Source: Oceanicaulis sp052055585 | GTDB lineage: Bacteria; Pseudomonadota; Alphaproteobacteria; Caulobacterales; Maricaulaceae | Assembly: GCF_052055585.1 (NCBI RefSeq) | Contig: NZ_CP170485.1 | Coordinates: 496,001-560,000 of the forward strand | DNA length: 64,000 nt | Reading direction: 5' to 3' | Shown: in pieces, positions 1 to 8,564 of the stretch | Layout: every line of letters begins with the position of its first letter | Numbering within the stretch: position 1 is the stretch's first letter | The notes under the pieces: model-generated | What the model saw: the letters and a program-made list of their open reading frames with translations, nothing else | What the model was told of the DNA's origin: nothing | Database searches by the model: none | Position numbers and translations under genes: made by a program

Positions 1-641
1 CCGCTGATCGGCTCGATAAAGGCCTGACAGCGAATGGCCTCACCACTCCAGGCGCGGGTGTTGACGTCATCCAGACCCAGATTGTTGAAGCGCAGATCAT
101 AGCGCGCCTTGCCGTCAAAGACGGGCAGGCGGCCTTCGCACACACCGTTCTCGTCAGTGGGCAGGCTGGTCATCAGGCTCAGAAGGGTCGAGATCGGGTC
201 CAGCGCTCCGGCCCGGTCCTCATCACTGGCGGGCGGTTCGCCCATCGAGCCGAAGGGCGGCTGGACGTCGGGCATGGCGACATCGTCTTCAAAGTTGATT
301 CCGACCACACGCCCCTTGTTGCTGGCATGGTTGATGTGCTCGTAGCGGTAAGGGTGCAGGGCGTCCGCCTGACGATAGCCGTTCGAGGTGGCCTCGATAT
401 TGGTGTCGTCAAACCAGCGCAGCAGACCGCCGCTTTCGAAGGTGGCGGCGGCGGAATAGACGCCGTCATTGAAGCCTGCGGTCAGCGAGATGTTCGCGAC
501 CTTCAGAATCAGCACCGAGCCGGAATAGCGCACATACAGATGCTCGGGCGGCTCGACGCTTTGCGCCTGAGCGGTTGCGGGCAGAGACGCCATAACCAGC
601 GCGGCGATGGCGGTGCAGGCTTGTTTGGACACTGTCAGCAT
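1..641 (-). CDS. DUF3108-type exported protein (3' end outside window)
   Basis: The reverse-strand frame is open from the ATG at 641 to the window edge, giving 213 residues without a stop. The N-terminus is a signal peptide (basic start, hydrophobic core, ATAQAQ cleavage region near residue 26). The body, with YVRYSGSV, the YRQADALHPYRYEH region and FDGKARYDL, resembles the DUF3108 family of exported beta-rich proteins, which often sits near rpmB in Caulobacterales (family recognition from memory). Its molecular role is unknown. It is divergent from rpmB across about 200 bp. The C-terminus lies beyond position 1, so full length cannot be judged. Confidence 0.7.
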   Translation of the reverse strand, partial: MLTVSKQACTAIAALVMASLPATAQAQSVEPPEHLYVRYSGSVLILKVANISLTAGFNDGVYSAAATFESGGLLRWFDDTNIEATSNGYRQADALHPYRYEHINHASNKGRVVGINFEDDVAMPDVQPPFGSMGEPPASDEDRAGALDPISTLLSLMTSLPTDENGVCEGRLPVFDGKARYDLRFNNLGLDDVNTRAWSGEAIRCQAFIEPIS

Positions 642-783
642 AAAACTCTAATTCCTTTGGTCCCAGCCGGTCGGCTCAGACTATCTAACGCGGTCTGGCT
701 GCAAGATGAACGCCAGTTTCTATGCGGCTGCGCCTTGACGCAGGCCCCCCGGACCGGTACATCGCCCGCTCTCGCGCCGCACC

Positions 784-814
784 TTGGGTTCTCCCTCTCG
801 CGGTCGCATATAAT
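784..814 (+). promoter_or_regulatory. candidate sigma-70 promoter of rpmB
   Basis: A perfect TATAAT (809-814) lies 31 bases before the rpmB start, with TTGGGT at 784-789 as a possible -35. The 19-base spacer is slightly long. No competing -10 of this quality is seen in the 200-bp gap. Confidence 0.5.
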
Positions 815-845
815 TTTACGACTGTTGTGGAACAAGGTGGAAGCC

Positions 846-1133
846 ATGTCGCGCCGCTGCGAACTTACTGGGACGGGTCCGGTTTCGGGCAACAACGTGT
901 CTCACGCCAACAACAAGACCAAGCGTCGCTTCCTGCCGAATCTGTGCCAGGTGACGCTCGCGTCTGAGGCCCTGGGCCGCTCCTTCCGTCTGCGCATTGC
1001 AGCCAAGGCGCTGCGCAGCGTCGACCATGTTGGTGGTCTGGACCAATTCCTGCTGAAAGCTCGTGATGAGCAGCTCTCCGGCAACGCGCTGAAAATCAAG
1101 CGCGAGCTGAAGAAAGCTGCGGCGGCTGCTTAA
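846..1133 (+). CDS. rpmB: 50S ribosomal protein L28
   Basis: This encodes ribosomal protein L28 of the large subunit, 95 residues. The N-terminal MSRRCELTG, the GNNVSHANNKTKRRF segment and the VTLASEALGR region are diagnostic. The ATG at 846 follows an AAGGTGGAAG ribosome-binding site and matches the family N-terminus, so longer upstream frames are ignored. The C-terminal half is basic and alanine-rich as in other alphaproteobacteria. It is monocistronic, with its own promoter and a strong hairpin terminator 28 bases after the stop. Confidence 0.98.
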   Translation: MSRRCELTGTGPVSGNNVSHANNKTKRRFLPNLCQVTLASEALGRSFRLRIAAKALRSVDHVGGLDQFLLKARDEQLSGNALKIKRELKKAAAAA

Positions 1134-1161
1134 GCCGCTCACGTTCTGACGCGAGAAACAA

Positions 1162-1188
1162 CGCCCGCCGGAAACGGCGGGCGTTTTT
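1162..1188 (+). terminator. rho-independent terminator of rpmB
   Basis: A 9-bp perfect stem, CGCCCGCCG (1162-1170) and CGGCGGGCG (1175-1183), is closed by a GAAA tetraloop and followed by TTTTT (1184-1188). Confidence 0.92.
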
Positions 1189-1209
1189 CTGTGTGCGATT
1201 GCGGGAAGC

Positions 1210-2229
1210 CTAGTCGCGCGGTTCGAGCGCGAAGCTCATCAGCAGGGTGCGCTGGCTGTCATTGTAATTGTCGTCCGAGATCAGGAAGAACCGGGTTCCG
1301 GCTTCGGTCTCGATGATCGCCATGCCTTCAAAATTATCCACGCTCATCTCATCAGGCTCGATGGCGGCCAGAAGGACGGGGTGCAGTTCGGTGACATTGG
1401 CGGCGTCCGCGATCTGCTCGGCGCTCAGATGGAAGATGTGGATGCGATTGCCCACATCCCGCGACCAGAAGCGCTGCAGGATATAAAGGCCGCCAACGCC
1501 ATCCGCTTCCAGTTCGGTGACGCCGAATTCGGCTTGCATCGCCACCAGATAGGCGTTCCCGGTTATCTCGGGGTCCGTCAGGTGCGTGCGTGAGAAGATG
1601 TGCACAGGCGCATCGCCGGTGGTGTGTTCCTGCGCTGACCAGAGCCAGTCGCCAATCCGTGTCACGCCTTCCATACCCGCATTGTTGGACAACGCTTCGG
1701 TTCCAAGGGGCGTCCGTATGGGCGTGGGCAGGGCGTCATCCACGCCGCTCCAGTCTGACCCGAGCTCATAGCGCCAGATGCGGTGCTCGCGCTCGAAGCT
1801 GACGGCATAGGCGCCGTCGCCCAGATCGGCGAGGCCTTCAGAATCAGCGAAATCCCCGGAGACAGGCTCACCGGCTTCATCCAGAATCGCAGCGATGTGC
1901 GGGCTTTCGACACCGCTCAGCGCATCGCCGTCATAAGTGAGGCTGGCCGTCATCCAGTAGCCGCTGTCAGACACCGCCAGCAGGCGCTGGCCATCGTCAG
2001 AGACATCAAGCGCGGACCAGCCGCCAAAACGCTCATCGTCCAGATCAAGCGCGACCCCGCCCAGATAGCGCAGCGCGCCCAGCCGCTTACGGCCCGGATC
2101 ATCGGGAAAGAGCGGAACGGGGCTGGCGGTGAGGCCGGCGGGTTCAGTGGCGGTTTGCGCCTCGCCGCCGCCGCCGCAGGCGATCAGAAGCGGGAAGAGA
2201 CAGACGGACAGGCTGAGTCGGACAAGCAT
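1210..2229 (-). CDS. phytase-like (esterase-like) domain lipoprotein
   Basis: This is a 339-residue predicted lipoprotein. The chosen ATG at 2229 is preceded by GGGGGATCGC and starts a short signal peptide ending in an LLIAC lipobox (Cys18); a start 45 bases upstream would bury it. The body shows the blade-like repeats of the 'esterase-like activity of phytase' family (PF13449 type): WSALDVSDDGQRLLAVSDSG, FADSEGLADLGDGAYAVSFE, NAGMEGVTR and a C-terminal DNFEGMAI motif. A substrate cannot be assigned. It lies 48 bases downstream of cobT, with which it may be co-transcribed. Confidence 0.75.
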   Translation of the reverse strand: MLVRLSLSVCLFPLLIACGGGGEAQTATEPAGLTASPVPLFPDDPGRKRLGALRYLGGVALDLDDERFGGWSALDVSDDGQRLLAVSDSGYWMTASLTYDGDALSGVESPHIAAILDEAGEPVSGDFADSEGLADLGDGAYAVSFEREHRIWRYELGSDWSGVDDALPTPIRTPLGTEALSNNAGMEGVTRIGDWLWSAQEHTTGDAPVHIFSRTHLTDPEITGNAYLVAMQAEFGVTELEADGVGGLYILQRFWSRDVGNRIHIFHLSAEQIADAANVTELHPVLLAAIEPDEMSVDNFEGMAIIETEAGTRFFLISDDNYNDSQRTLLMSFALEPRD

Positions 2230-2277
2230 GCGATCCCCCAATTCAATCTCGCGGACTGGTTGCGGAGTATGCACGCC

Positions 2278-4110
2278 CTAGCGGCGCTTGTCCTCTTCAA
2301 ACAGGGCCGCCAGCTGGTCGGTCATGGCGCCGGCAAGCTGTTCCACATCCACAATGGTCACGGCCTTGCGGTAATAGCGCGTCACGTCGTGACCAATGCC
2401 GATCGCCAGAAGCTCAACATCGGACTTGTTCTCGATCATGGCGATGACTTCGCGCAAATGCTTTTCGAGATAGGCCGGGGAGTTCGCCGATTGGGTGCCG
2501 TCATCCACGGGGGCGCCGTCAGAAATCACCATCATGATCCGGCGCTGTTCGGGGCGGGCCAGCAAGCGCTTGTGCGCCCAGAGCAAGGCTTCGCCGTCGA
2601 TATTCTCTTTCAGCAGGCCATCGCGCAGCATCAGACCCAGATTGGGGCGGGAGCGCCGCCAGGGGGCGTCAGCGGCCTTGTAGATGATATGGCGCAGATC
2701 ATTCAGGCGACCCGGATGGGGCGGTTTGCCCTGGCTGAGCCATTCCTCCTTGGAGCGCCCGCCTTTCCAGGCGCGGGTGGTGAAGCCCAGGATCTCGGTC
2801 TTCACACCGCAACGCTCCAGCGTGCGCGCCAGAATGTCTGCACAGGCCGCAGCCACAAGGATCGGACGGCCGCGCATGGAGCCGGAATTGTCGAGAAGGA
2901 GGGTGACGACCGTGTCGCGGAAGTCGGTGTCCTTCTCCATCTTGAAGCTCAGCGGCATCATCGGATCCATGATGATGCGCGGCAGGCGCGCCGGATCGAG
3001 CTGGCCTTCCTCTAGGTCGAAGGACCAGGAGCGTTGCTGCTGCGCCATCAGGCGGCGCTGCAGGCGATTGGCGAGGCGACCCACCGCGCTCTCAAGCCCT
3101 TTGAGGTGCTGGTCAAGCGTGCGGCGCAAGCGGCTCAGCTCATTGGCGTCGCACAGGTCTGACGCCTGGATGACCTCGTCGAATTTGGTGGTGAACACCT
3201 TGTAGGCGTTGGGATCCTCGCCCGGCGGGCTGACCCAGTTGGGTTTGGCCGATTGCTGGGTTTCGCTCGGCTCGTCATCGGCTTCGACGCGGGTCTGGCT
3301 GTCCTCGGCGAAATGGATGTCGTCGGTATCGGCCGCTGTGCCCTTGGCGTCGGCGGCGTCGTCTTCATCCTCGCCCTGATCGGGGTCGCTGTCGGTGTCG
3401 TCCTCGCCCGCTTCAGGCTCCTGCTCGACGCCGGCGTCATCCTCGCTGTCGTCGGTGTCATCCTCGTCCTGATCGTGCTCGCCCAGCTCATCAGTCAGAT
3501 CGAGATCACGGATCACCTGGCGCAAAGCATCCGCGAAGGCCGTCTGATCATCCGCCGCCCCTGCGAGAGCATCGAGCGCCCCACCGGCATGCTTTTCCAG
3601 ATCCTCGCGCCAGACCTGCATCAGGCCCTTGGCGTCGTCAGGGACCGGGCGTCCGGTCACCCGCTCGCGCACCAGCATGGAGATGGCGTCCTCCAGCGGG
3701 GCGGTCTGCCGGTCCTCGGCATGGTTCCAGCCTTCGCGGCGGCAGCGGTCCGCCAGCGCGGCGTCCAGATTATCCGCCACCCCGCGCATCGCCCGCGCGC
3801 CCAGGGCCTCGACCCGCGCCTGTTCGGCGGCGTCAAAGATTTTGCGCGCCTGTGCGCCAGGCGGCAGGGCGGACTGGTGGGACTTGGAGTTATGAAGCTG
3901 CAGGCGCAGCGCCAGCGCATCCGCCTTGCCGCGCAGGAGCGCGGCATCCTTCGCCGTCATCTTTTCAGGCGGGTTGGGCAGAACGACCTTGCCGCGCGCC
4001 AGCGCCGCGTCGCCGCCGAACTTCACGTCCAGCTCGCGATCATGGGAGATCGCGCGCGTCGCCGCGCTCAGCGCACGCCGGAACTGGTCTGCAGACGAAG
4101 CGTCAGACAT
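2278..4110 (-). CDS. cobT: cobaltochelatase subunit CobT (VWA protein)
   Basis: CobT with CobS forms the AAA+/VWA chaperone pair that drives ATP-dependent cobalt insertion by CobN into hydrogenobyrinate diamide in aerobic B12 synthesis. The 610-residue product has the family architecture: a helical N-terminal half, a very acidic linker of Asp/Glu/Ser runs around residues 215-290, and a C-terminal von Willebrand A domain with a MIDAS DxSxS at Asp407 (DNSGSMRG). It starts 9 bases after the cobS stop. No cobN or other B12 gene is visible here; CobST pairs are widespread in alphaproteobacteria and may serve another chelatase-like client. Confidence 0.93.
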   Translation of the reverse strand: MSDASSADQFRRALSAATRAISHDRELDVKFGGDAALARGKVVLPNPPEKMTAKDAALLRGKADALALRLQLHNSKSHQSALPPGAQARKIFDAAEQARVEALGARAMRGVADNLDAALADRCRREGWNHAEDRQTAPLEDAISMLVRERVTGRPVPDDAKGLMQVWREDLEKHAGGALDALAGAADDQTAFADALRQVIRDLDLTDELGEHDQDEDDTDDSEDDAGVEQEPEAGEDDTDSDPDQGEDEDDAADAKGTAADTDDIHFAEDSQTRVEADDEPSETQQSAKPNWVSPPGEDPNAYKVFTTKFDEVIQASDLCDANELSRLRRTLDQHLKGLESAVGRLANRLQRRLMAQQQRSWSFDLEEGQLDPARLPRIIMDPMMPLSFKMEKDTDFRDTVVTLLLDNSGSMRGRPILVAAACADILARTLERCGVKTEILGFTTRAWKGGRSKEEWLSQGKPPHPGRLNDLRHIIYKAADAPWRRSRPNLGLMLRDGLLKENIDGEALLWAHKRLLARPEQRRIMMVISDGAPVDDGTQSANSPAYLEKHLREVIAMIENKSDVELLAIGIGHDVTRYYRKAVTIVDVEQLAGAMTDQLAALFEEDKRR

Positions 4111-4119
4111 CCCTTGCCC

Positions 4120-5109
4120 TTAGGCCGCAGCGCCGGGCGACACCGCGCTCTCGGGCAGGTCCTCTCCGAAGACGCGCTGGTAGAATTCCGACACGATGGG
4201 GCGTTCCAGCTCATCGCATTTGTTCAGGAAGGTCAGGCGGAACGCGATGCCGGGATTGCCGAAGATCTGGGTGTTCTCAGCCCAGGTCAGCACGGTCCGC
4301 GGGCTCATCACGGTGGACAGATCGCCATTGATGAAGGCTTCGCGGCTGAGATCAGCGACGGCCACCATGTCCGCAATCATCTTCGCGCCGGCCTCGGTCT
4401 TGCCGTACTCGCCCAGCTTGGCGGCGACGATCTGGCGTTCGGTCTCGGCGGGCAGATAGTTCAGCGTGGAGACAATCGACCAGCGGTCCATCTGGCCCTG
4501 GTTGATCTGCTGGGTGCCGTGATAGAGGCCTGTCGTGTCGCCCAGGCCCACCGTGTTGGTGGTGGCGAACAGGCGGAAATTCGGGTTCGGACGGATGACG
4601 CGGTTCTGGTCCAGAAGCGTCAGCGAGCCCGAGGCTTCCAGAACGCGCTGGATCACGAACATCACGTCCGGGCGGCCGGCATCGTATTCGTCAAACAATA
4701 GCGCGACCGGGCGCTGCACGGCCCAGGGCAGGATGCCTTCCTGGAACTCGGTGATCTGCTGGCCGTCTTTGAGGACGATGGCGTCCTTGCCGACCATGTC
4801 GATCCGGCTGACATGGCTGTCGAGATTGACCCGGATCATCGGCCAGTTCAGCCGCGCCGCCACCTGTTCCACGTGGGTGGATTTACCTGTGCCGTGATAG
4901 CCCTGCACCATGACGCGCCGGTTGAAGGCGAAGCCCGCCAGAATGGCGCGGGTCGTGGCCGGGTCGAACACATAGGTCGTGTCGATATCGGGCACATGGG
5001 CGTCGCGCTGGGAAAAGGCGGCGACCTCGAACCCCGGATCAAATCCAAACAGGGCCTGGCAATCGGCTTTGGTGTCGGGGGTGAGGCTGATCAGGGTATC
5101 ATCGGTCAT
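4120..5109 (-). CDS. cobS: cobaltochelatase subunit CobS (AAA+ ATPase)
   Basis: This is a 329-residue AAA+ ATPase, the partner of CobT. The Walker A motif is GYHGTGKST at residues 70-78, Walker B is LLFDEYDA at 137-144, and FATTNTVGLGD provides sensor 1. The N-terminal region with its FGFDPGFEV motif is characteristic of CobS. The length fits the family. It is followed within 9 bases by cobT. A 118-base gap separates it from the upstream peptidase gene, so it may have its own promoter. Confidence 0.95.
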   Translation of the reverse strand: MTDDTLISLTPDTKADCQALFGFDPGFEVAAFSQRDAHVPDIDTTYVFDPATTRAILAGFAFNRRVMVQGYHGTGKSTHVEQVAARLNWPMIRVNLDSHVSRIDMVGKDAIVLKDGQQITEFQEGILPWAVQRPVALLFDEYDAGRPDVMFVIQRVLEASGSLTLLDQNRVIRPNPNFRLFATTNTVGLGDTTGLYHGTQQINQGQMDRWSIVSTLNYLPAETERQIVAAKLGEYGKTEAGAKMIADMVAVADLSREAFINGDLSTVMSPRTVLTWAENTQIFGNPGIAFRLTFLNKCDELERPIVSEFYQRVFGEDLPESAVSPGAAA

Positions 5110-5227
5110 ACGCGGAAAGGCTCTTTGCTAAAAGCGCGACAGGGTCGGACAAACCATAAGCCTCAGACATAGCCCGTCCAAGCCCTGTCGCCACTCCAGC
5201 TCAGCACACAATGTCGCGTCTGCGTGA

Positions 5228-6235
5228 TCAGGCCTCGCAGCCTGACACGACATGGGCGGACAAGTCGCTGATCATCGCCTCTCGAGTCTGCGGGACGCCC
5301 TCGACGCCAACCTCCAGCCAGTCATCCAGCGACGCCCCCGATGACAGCGATTGCGCCAGCTGATCAAACACGGCTTCCGAGCCGGTCTTCACGGTCAGAT
5401 AATCGATGAAAGCGCGCGTCAGACCATAAAAGTGCTGGGCGCCGATCATGTCCGCGCCTTGCGCCGCCAGCGCTTCGCCGGACATCACCATGATGCGCGG
5501 GCCCGAGCGGGTTTCCCCCGCCGCGCGCTCCGCCGCTTCAGCCTGCTCCGCCGCCAGGGCCGCCAGCTGCAGGAGCGGATGCTCCATCTCGAAATAGCGC
5601 TGGTACTGGCCGGGAAGGTCTGCGGGCAGGTTCTCGCACAAGGAGGCGCGGCGGCTGTCAGTCAGCGCTACGCTTTCCATCAGCACGGCGGCGACTTCAT
5701 CAAACCAGTCCGGAGCCGCGGCAGCCCCATAGGCGCGGGCATCGCCCATGTCGACCTCGGGCCAGTCATACATGTCCTTTACCCACAGATGACCCAGCTC
5801 ATGGGCGATGATCGCCTCGGCGTGGCGGACCTTTTCATTGTTCTCGACCCGACCGGCCAGGGCCGCTTCGATGGTCGCATCGATCACCGCTTGCGGAGAG
5901 CCTGACATCTGCGCCTCGACCGCCGGGCGGACCTGGGCCTCAAGCTGGTCGCGCATGGCTTGCGGCGACACCCAGGGTTTGACGGTGTAGCCATCCGCCG
6001 CCAGTCCGTCTGCGAAGCCGGGATAAAGCGTGCTGTCCTCAATGACGGCGGTCAGCCCGGGCATGCGATGAAACAGCTCGGCGAAACGGATCTCGGCGTC
6101 CTGCATGGCCGACAGGATCAGCTCGGCGCGGTCCGCATTGGCGGAAACGGCGAGCAGGTTGTCGTCCTCCAGACAGTGGGCGTCAGCGGGACAAGCCGCC
6201 AGCGTGAGCGTGAGTGCAAGTGATGATAGAAACAT
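5228..6235 (-). CDS. exported HELGH zinc-metallopeptidase-like protein
   Basis: A 335-residue exported protein of unrecognised family. The ATG at 6235 has a GGGGAGG ribosome-binding site 5-6 bases upstream and gives a signal peptide (hydrophobic to residue 16, then ACPADA); an upstream in-frame ATG lacks this. HELGH at residues 145-149 is a gluzincin-type HExxH, and WFDEVAAVLMES (177-188) could supply the glutamate ligand, as in M48/M1-like enzymes. The rest gave me no family match. It sits between the DnaJ-domain gene and cobS, two genes that are normally neighbours, so it looks inserted into that block. Confidence 0.6.
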   Translation of the reverse strand: MFLSSLALTLTLAACPADAHCLEDDNLLAVSANADRAELILSAMQDAEIRFAELFHRMPGLTAVIEDSTLYPGFADGLAADGYTVKPWVSPQAMRDQLEAQVRPAVEAQMSGSPQAVIDATIEAALAGRVENNEKVRHAEAIIAHELGHLWVKDMYDWPEVDMGDARAYGAAAAPDWFDEVAAVLMESVALTDSRRASLCENLPADLPGQYQRYFEMEHPLLQLAALAAEQAEAAERAAGETRSGPRIMVMSGEALAAQGADMIGAQHFYGLTRAFIDYLTVKTGSEAVFDQLAQSLSSGASLDDWLEVGVEGVPQTREAMISDLSAHVVSGCEA

Positions 6236-6316
6236 GTGGTCCTCCCCAGGGTGAAGGGGGAAGGTGACCATGGTCACGTTTCGGGACTCTGTCCGTCAGA
6301 TTAAGTCTTGGACAGG

Positions 6317-6949
6317 TTAGCCCATGCCACAGCTTTTGAGGATCTGATAGGCCTCGACCACTTTCTGCAGAAGCTCTTCCATGGACCGGTCCCCGCCATT
6401 GGAGTCCGGGTGGTATTGGCGCACAAGCTCCGCATAGCGACGCCGCACAGCGGACTTGTCCGCCTTGGGGTCGAGATTGAGCGTGTCCAGCGCGCGCTTC
6501 TGCAAACGGCCCATCCCGGCATTGGGGTCTTCATATTCACGCTGGGCGCGTTCCTGACCGGGGGGCGGGCGATCGCCGAACAGGTCGAACGGGTCGACAA
6601 AGCCCTCTTCAAAGCTCTGGCTGGCGTTCTGGGCGGCGCGGCGGGCGCTGGATCCGGCGCCAAAGCTCCAGGTCGGGCGGTGGCCGTAGAAGTCGGCGGC
6701 GGCATGCGCCTTGGCCGCATCCTCGCTCATGCCTTCAAAGAAGTTCCAGTCCTTGTTGTACTGGGCGGCATGGGACTGGCAGAACCAGTAGAATTCTGTG
6801 CGATTGGCGGGGCTTTTGGGGGCGCGGGCGGTGGCTTTGGAGCGGCACTGGGGATGCTCGCACACCTTATCCTCTTGCCGCGCCTCGTTCTTGGGCGGCT
6901 TGATGCGGATGTCTTTAAACCGCGGCCGATATTTGTAAGCGCCATCCAT
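6317..6949 (-). CDS. J-domain protein (alphaproteobacterial DnaJ-like)
   Basis: This 210-residue protein has its J-domain at the C-terminus: LDTLNLDPKADKSAVRRRY, then the HPD tripeptide in RQYHPDSNGGDRS and a final helix. The N-terminal half has a possible metal site (CEHPQC and, later, WFCQSH). This is the DnaJ family co-chaperone that neighbours bolA and cobS/cobT in many alphaproteobacteria. I chose the ATG at 6949 because MDGAYKYRPRFKDIR is the conserved N-terminus; an upstream ATG adds an unrelated peptide that overlaps the bolA leader. It is divergent from bolA. Confidence 0.88.
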   Translation of the reverse strand: MDGAYKYRPRFKDIRIKPPKNEARQEDKVCEHPQCRSKATARAPKSPANRTEFYWFCQSHAAQYNKDWNFFEGMSEDAAKAHAAADFYGHRPTWSFGAGSSARRAAQNASQSFEEGFVDPFDLFGDRPPPGQERAQREYEDPNAGMGRLQKRALDTLNLDPKADKSAVRRRYAELVRQYHPDSNGGDRSMEELLQKVVEAYQILKSCGMG

Positions 6950-7001
6950 GCGCCTAAGTATGGGGCGCACCGGCCTTAGGAACAATAAACAGAGGATGAC
7001 A

Positions 7002-7277
7002 ATGTCGAGCGTAAAGCAGCAAATCGAGGATCGTCTGACCGCGGCGCTCGCCCCTCAGAGCCTTGTGATCAAGGACGACAGCGCGCTTCACGCCGGTCAT
7101 TCCGAGCAGGCCCGGGCGGGTGAAAGTCATTTCACCGTCGAGATCGTCTCGTCTGCGTTTGAGGGCCAGAACCGCGTCCAGCGCCACCGCCTGGTCAATC
7201 AGGCGCTGGATGAGCTTCTGAAGGCTCAGGTCCACGCGCTGGTGATCAAGGCGAAGGCGCCAGGCGAAGCAGCCTGA
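7002..7277 (+). CDS. bolA: BolA family protein
   Basis: A 91-residue BolA/IbaG-type protein, which with monothiol glutaredoxins handles Fe-S clusters and can act as a transcription regulator. The HFTVEIVSSAFEGQNRVQRH core with its conserved His and the class II KH-like fold are visible. The ATG at 7002 is preceded by AGAGG at 6-base spacing; the ATG at 6996 abuts that site directly and is less likely. It is divergent from the DnaJ-like gene, and its stop directly abuts the stop of the convergent transporter gene. Confidence 0.93.
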   Translation: MSSVKQQIEDRLTAALAPQSLVIKDDSALHAGHSEQARAGESHFTVEIVSSAFEGQNRVQRHRLVNQALDELLKAQVHALVIKAKAPGEAA

Positions 7278-8564
7278 TCATTCGTTCTCGCCTTCCGCCT
7301 CAGGCTCTTTCTTGAGGCGCATGCGGGTCACCTGATTGCGGCGACGCTCCAGGATCTCGAACTGCACGCCATGGAAACGGAAGATCTGCCCCGCTTCGGG
7401 AATGGTCTGGGCTTCGTGGATCACAAGGCCCGCAATCGTCACCGCCTCATCATCGGGCAATTCCCAGTCGAGCGCGCGGTTCACATCGCGCACGGGCGCG
7501 CCGCCATCCACGAGGATGAAACCGTCAGGCAGGGGCGTCACGCCCTCAACGGTCACATCGTGCTCGTCCTCGATCTCACCGACGATCTCCTCGATGATGT
7601 CCTCAAGCGTCACAACGCCCATCAACGCGCCATACTCGTCCACGACGAGGGCGAAGTGTTCACGCTTCTGACGGAAGGCGGTCAGCTGTTCGAGAAGCTC
7701 GGTGGTTTCGGGAATGAACCAGGGTTCGCGCTTGATCGCCTCGATGTCGAGCTTGCTGGCGTCGCCGCCCTCATTGTGAAGCTCGCGCGCCAGATCGCGC
7801 ACATGCAGGATGCCGACAATGTTCTCGGTGTCGCCGCGATAGAGCGGCAGGCGAGTGTGCGGACAGCTCAGCGCGTCGGCCACCAGTTGCTCCACCGGCT
7901 GATCGATGTCGAACATGATCAGGCTTTTGCGGTGGACCATCACGTCATCCACCGTCAGTTCGCGCAGGTCGAGCACGCCGCCCAGCATGTCGCGGTCGGT
8001 CTTCACCACGCCGCCTTCCTGGTGGTGCAGGTCGATCTGGCCGCGAATTTCGTCATGGGCGGACAGCACCGGGCCTTCTACCGACAGGCCCAGAATGCGC
8101 AGCGTCACCCGCACCAGCCATTGCACGGCGGCGACCACGGGGGCGAAGACCAGCACGAAGATGCGGATCGGCAGCGACACCGCCAGCGCCATCCGGTCGG
8201 GGTTGGACAGCGCGTAGGTCTTGGGCAGCACCTCGGCGAAGATCAGCACCAGAAGCGTCATCACCAGCGTGGCGATGGGCACGCCCGCCTCGCCGAACAT
8301 GGCGAGGAACACCGCCGACGCCAGAGACGCGGACAGGATGTTGACGAGGTTGTTGCCCAAGAGGATCGCTCCGATCAGGCTTTCGCGATCATCGATCAGC
8401 CGGTTCACCCGACGCGCGCGATGATCCTTTTCCTTTTCAAGGGTCAGCATCCGCGCCTTGGAGGTGGCGGTCAGGGCGGTCTCCGAGCCTGAGAAGAACC
8501 CGGAAAAGGCCAGAAGGCACAAAATGCCAAATCCGGTCCACGCCATCCACGGTTCAAAAGTCAT
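7278..8564 (-). CDS. CNNM/CorC-type membrane transporter with CBS pair
   Basis: A 428-residue inner-membrane protein of the CNNM/HlyC-CorC family (YfjD/CorB-like), implicated in Mg2+/Co2+ homeostasis. Residues 1-175 form the CNNM transmembrane domain (FSGSETALTA, the GNNLVNI segment). Two CBS domains follow (about 205-330, ending VTLEDIIEEIVGEI), and a C-terminal CorC_HlyC FAD-binding-like domain (PDGFILVDGGAPV). Its ATG overlaps the aroB stop by one base (TGATG), so it is translationally coupled at the end of an aroK-aroB operon. Confidence 0.92.
   Translation of the reverse strand: MTFEPWMAWTGFGILCLLAFSGFFSGSETALTATSKARMLTLEKEKDHRARRVNRLIDDRESLIGAILLGNNLVNILSASLASAVFLAMFGEAGVPIATLVMTLLVLIFAEVLPKTYALSNPDRMALAVSLPIRIFVLVFAPVVAAVQWLVRVTLRILGLSVEGPVLSAHDEIRGQIDLHHQEGGVVKTDRDMLGGVLDLRELTVDDVMVHRKSLIMFDIDQPVEQLVADALSCPHTRLPLYRGDTENIVGILHVRDLARELHNEGGDASKLDIEAIKREPWFIPETTELLEQLTAFRQKREHFALVVDEYGALMGVVTLEDIIEEIVGEIEDEHDVTVEGVTPLPDGFILVDGGAPVRDVNRALDWELPDDEAVTIAGLVIHEAQTIPEAGQIFRFHGVQFEILERRRNQVTRMRLKKEPEAEGENE

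Noticed and set aside
1783..4701. Long open frames on the plus strand opposite the lipoprotein gene, cobT and cobS
   Set aside because: They are antisense mirrors of high-GC coding sequence; the reverse strand encodes recognisable proteins with intact motifs.
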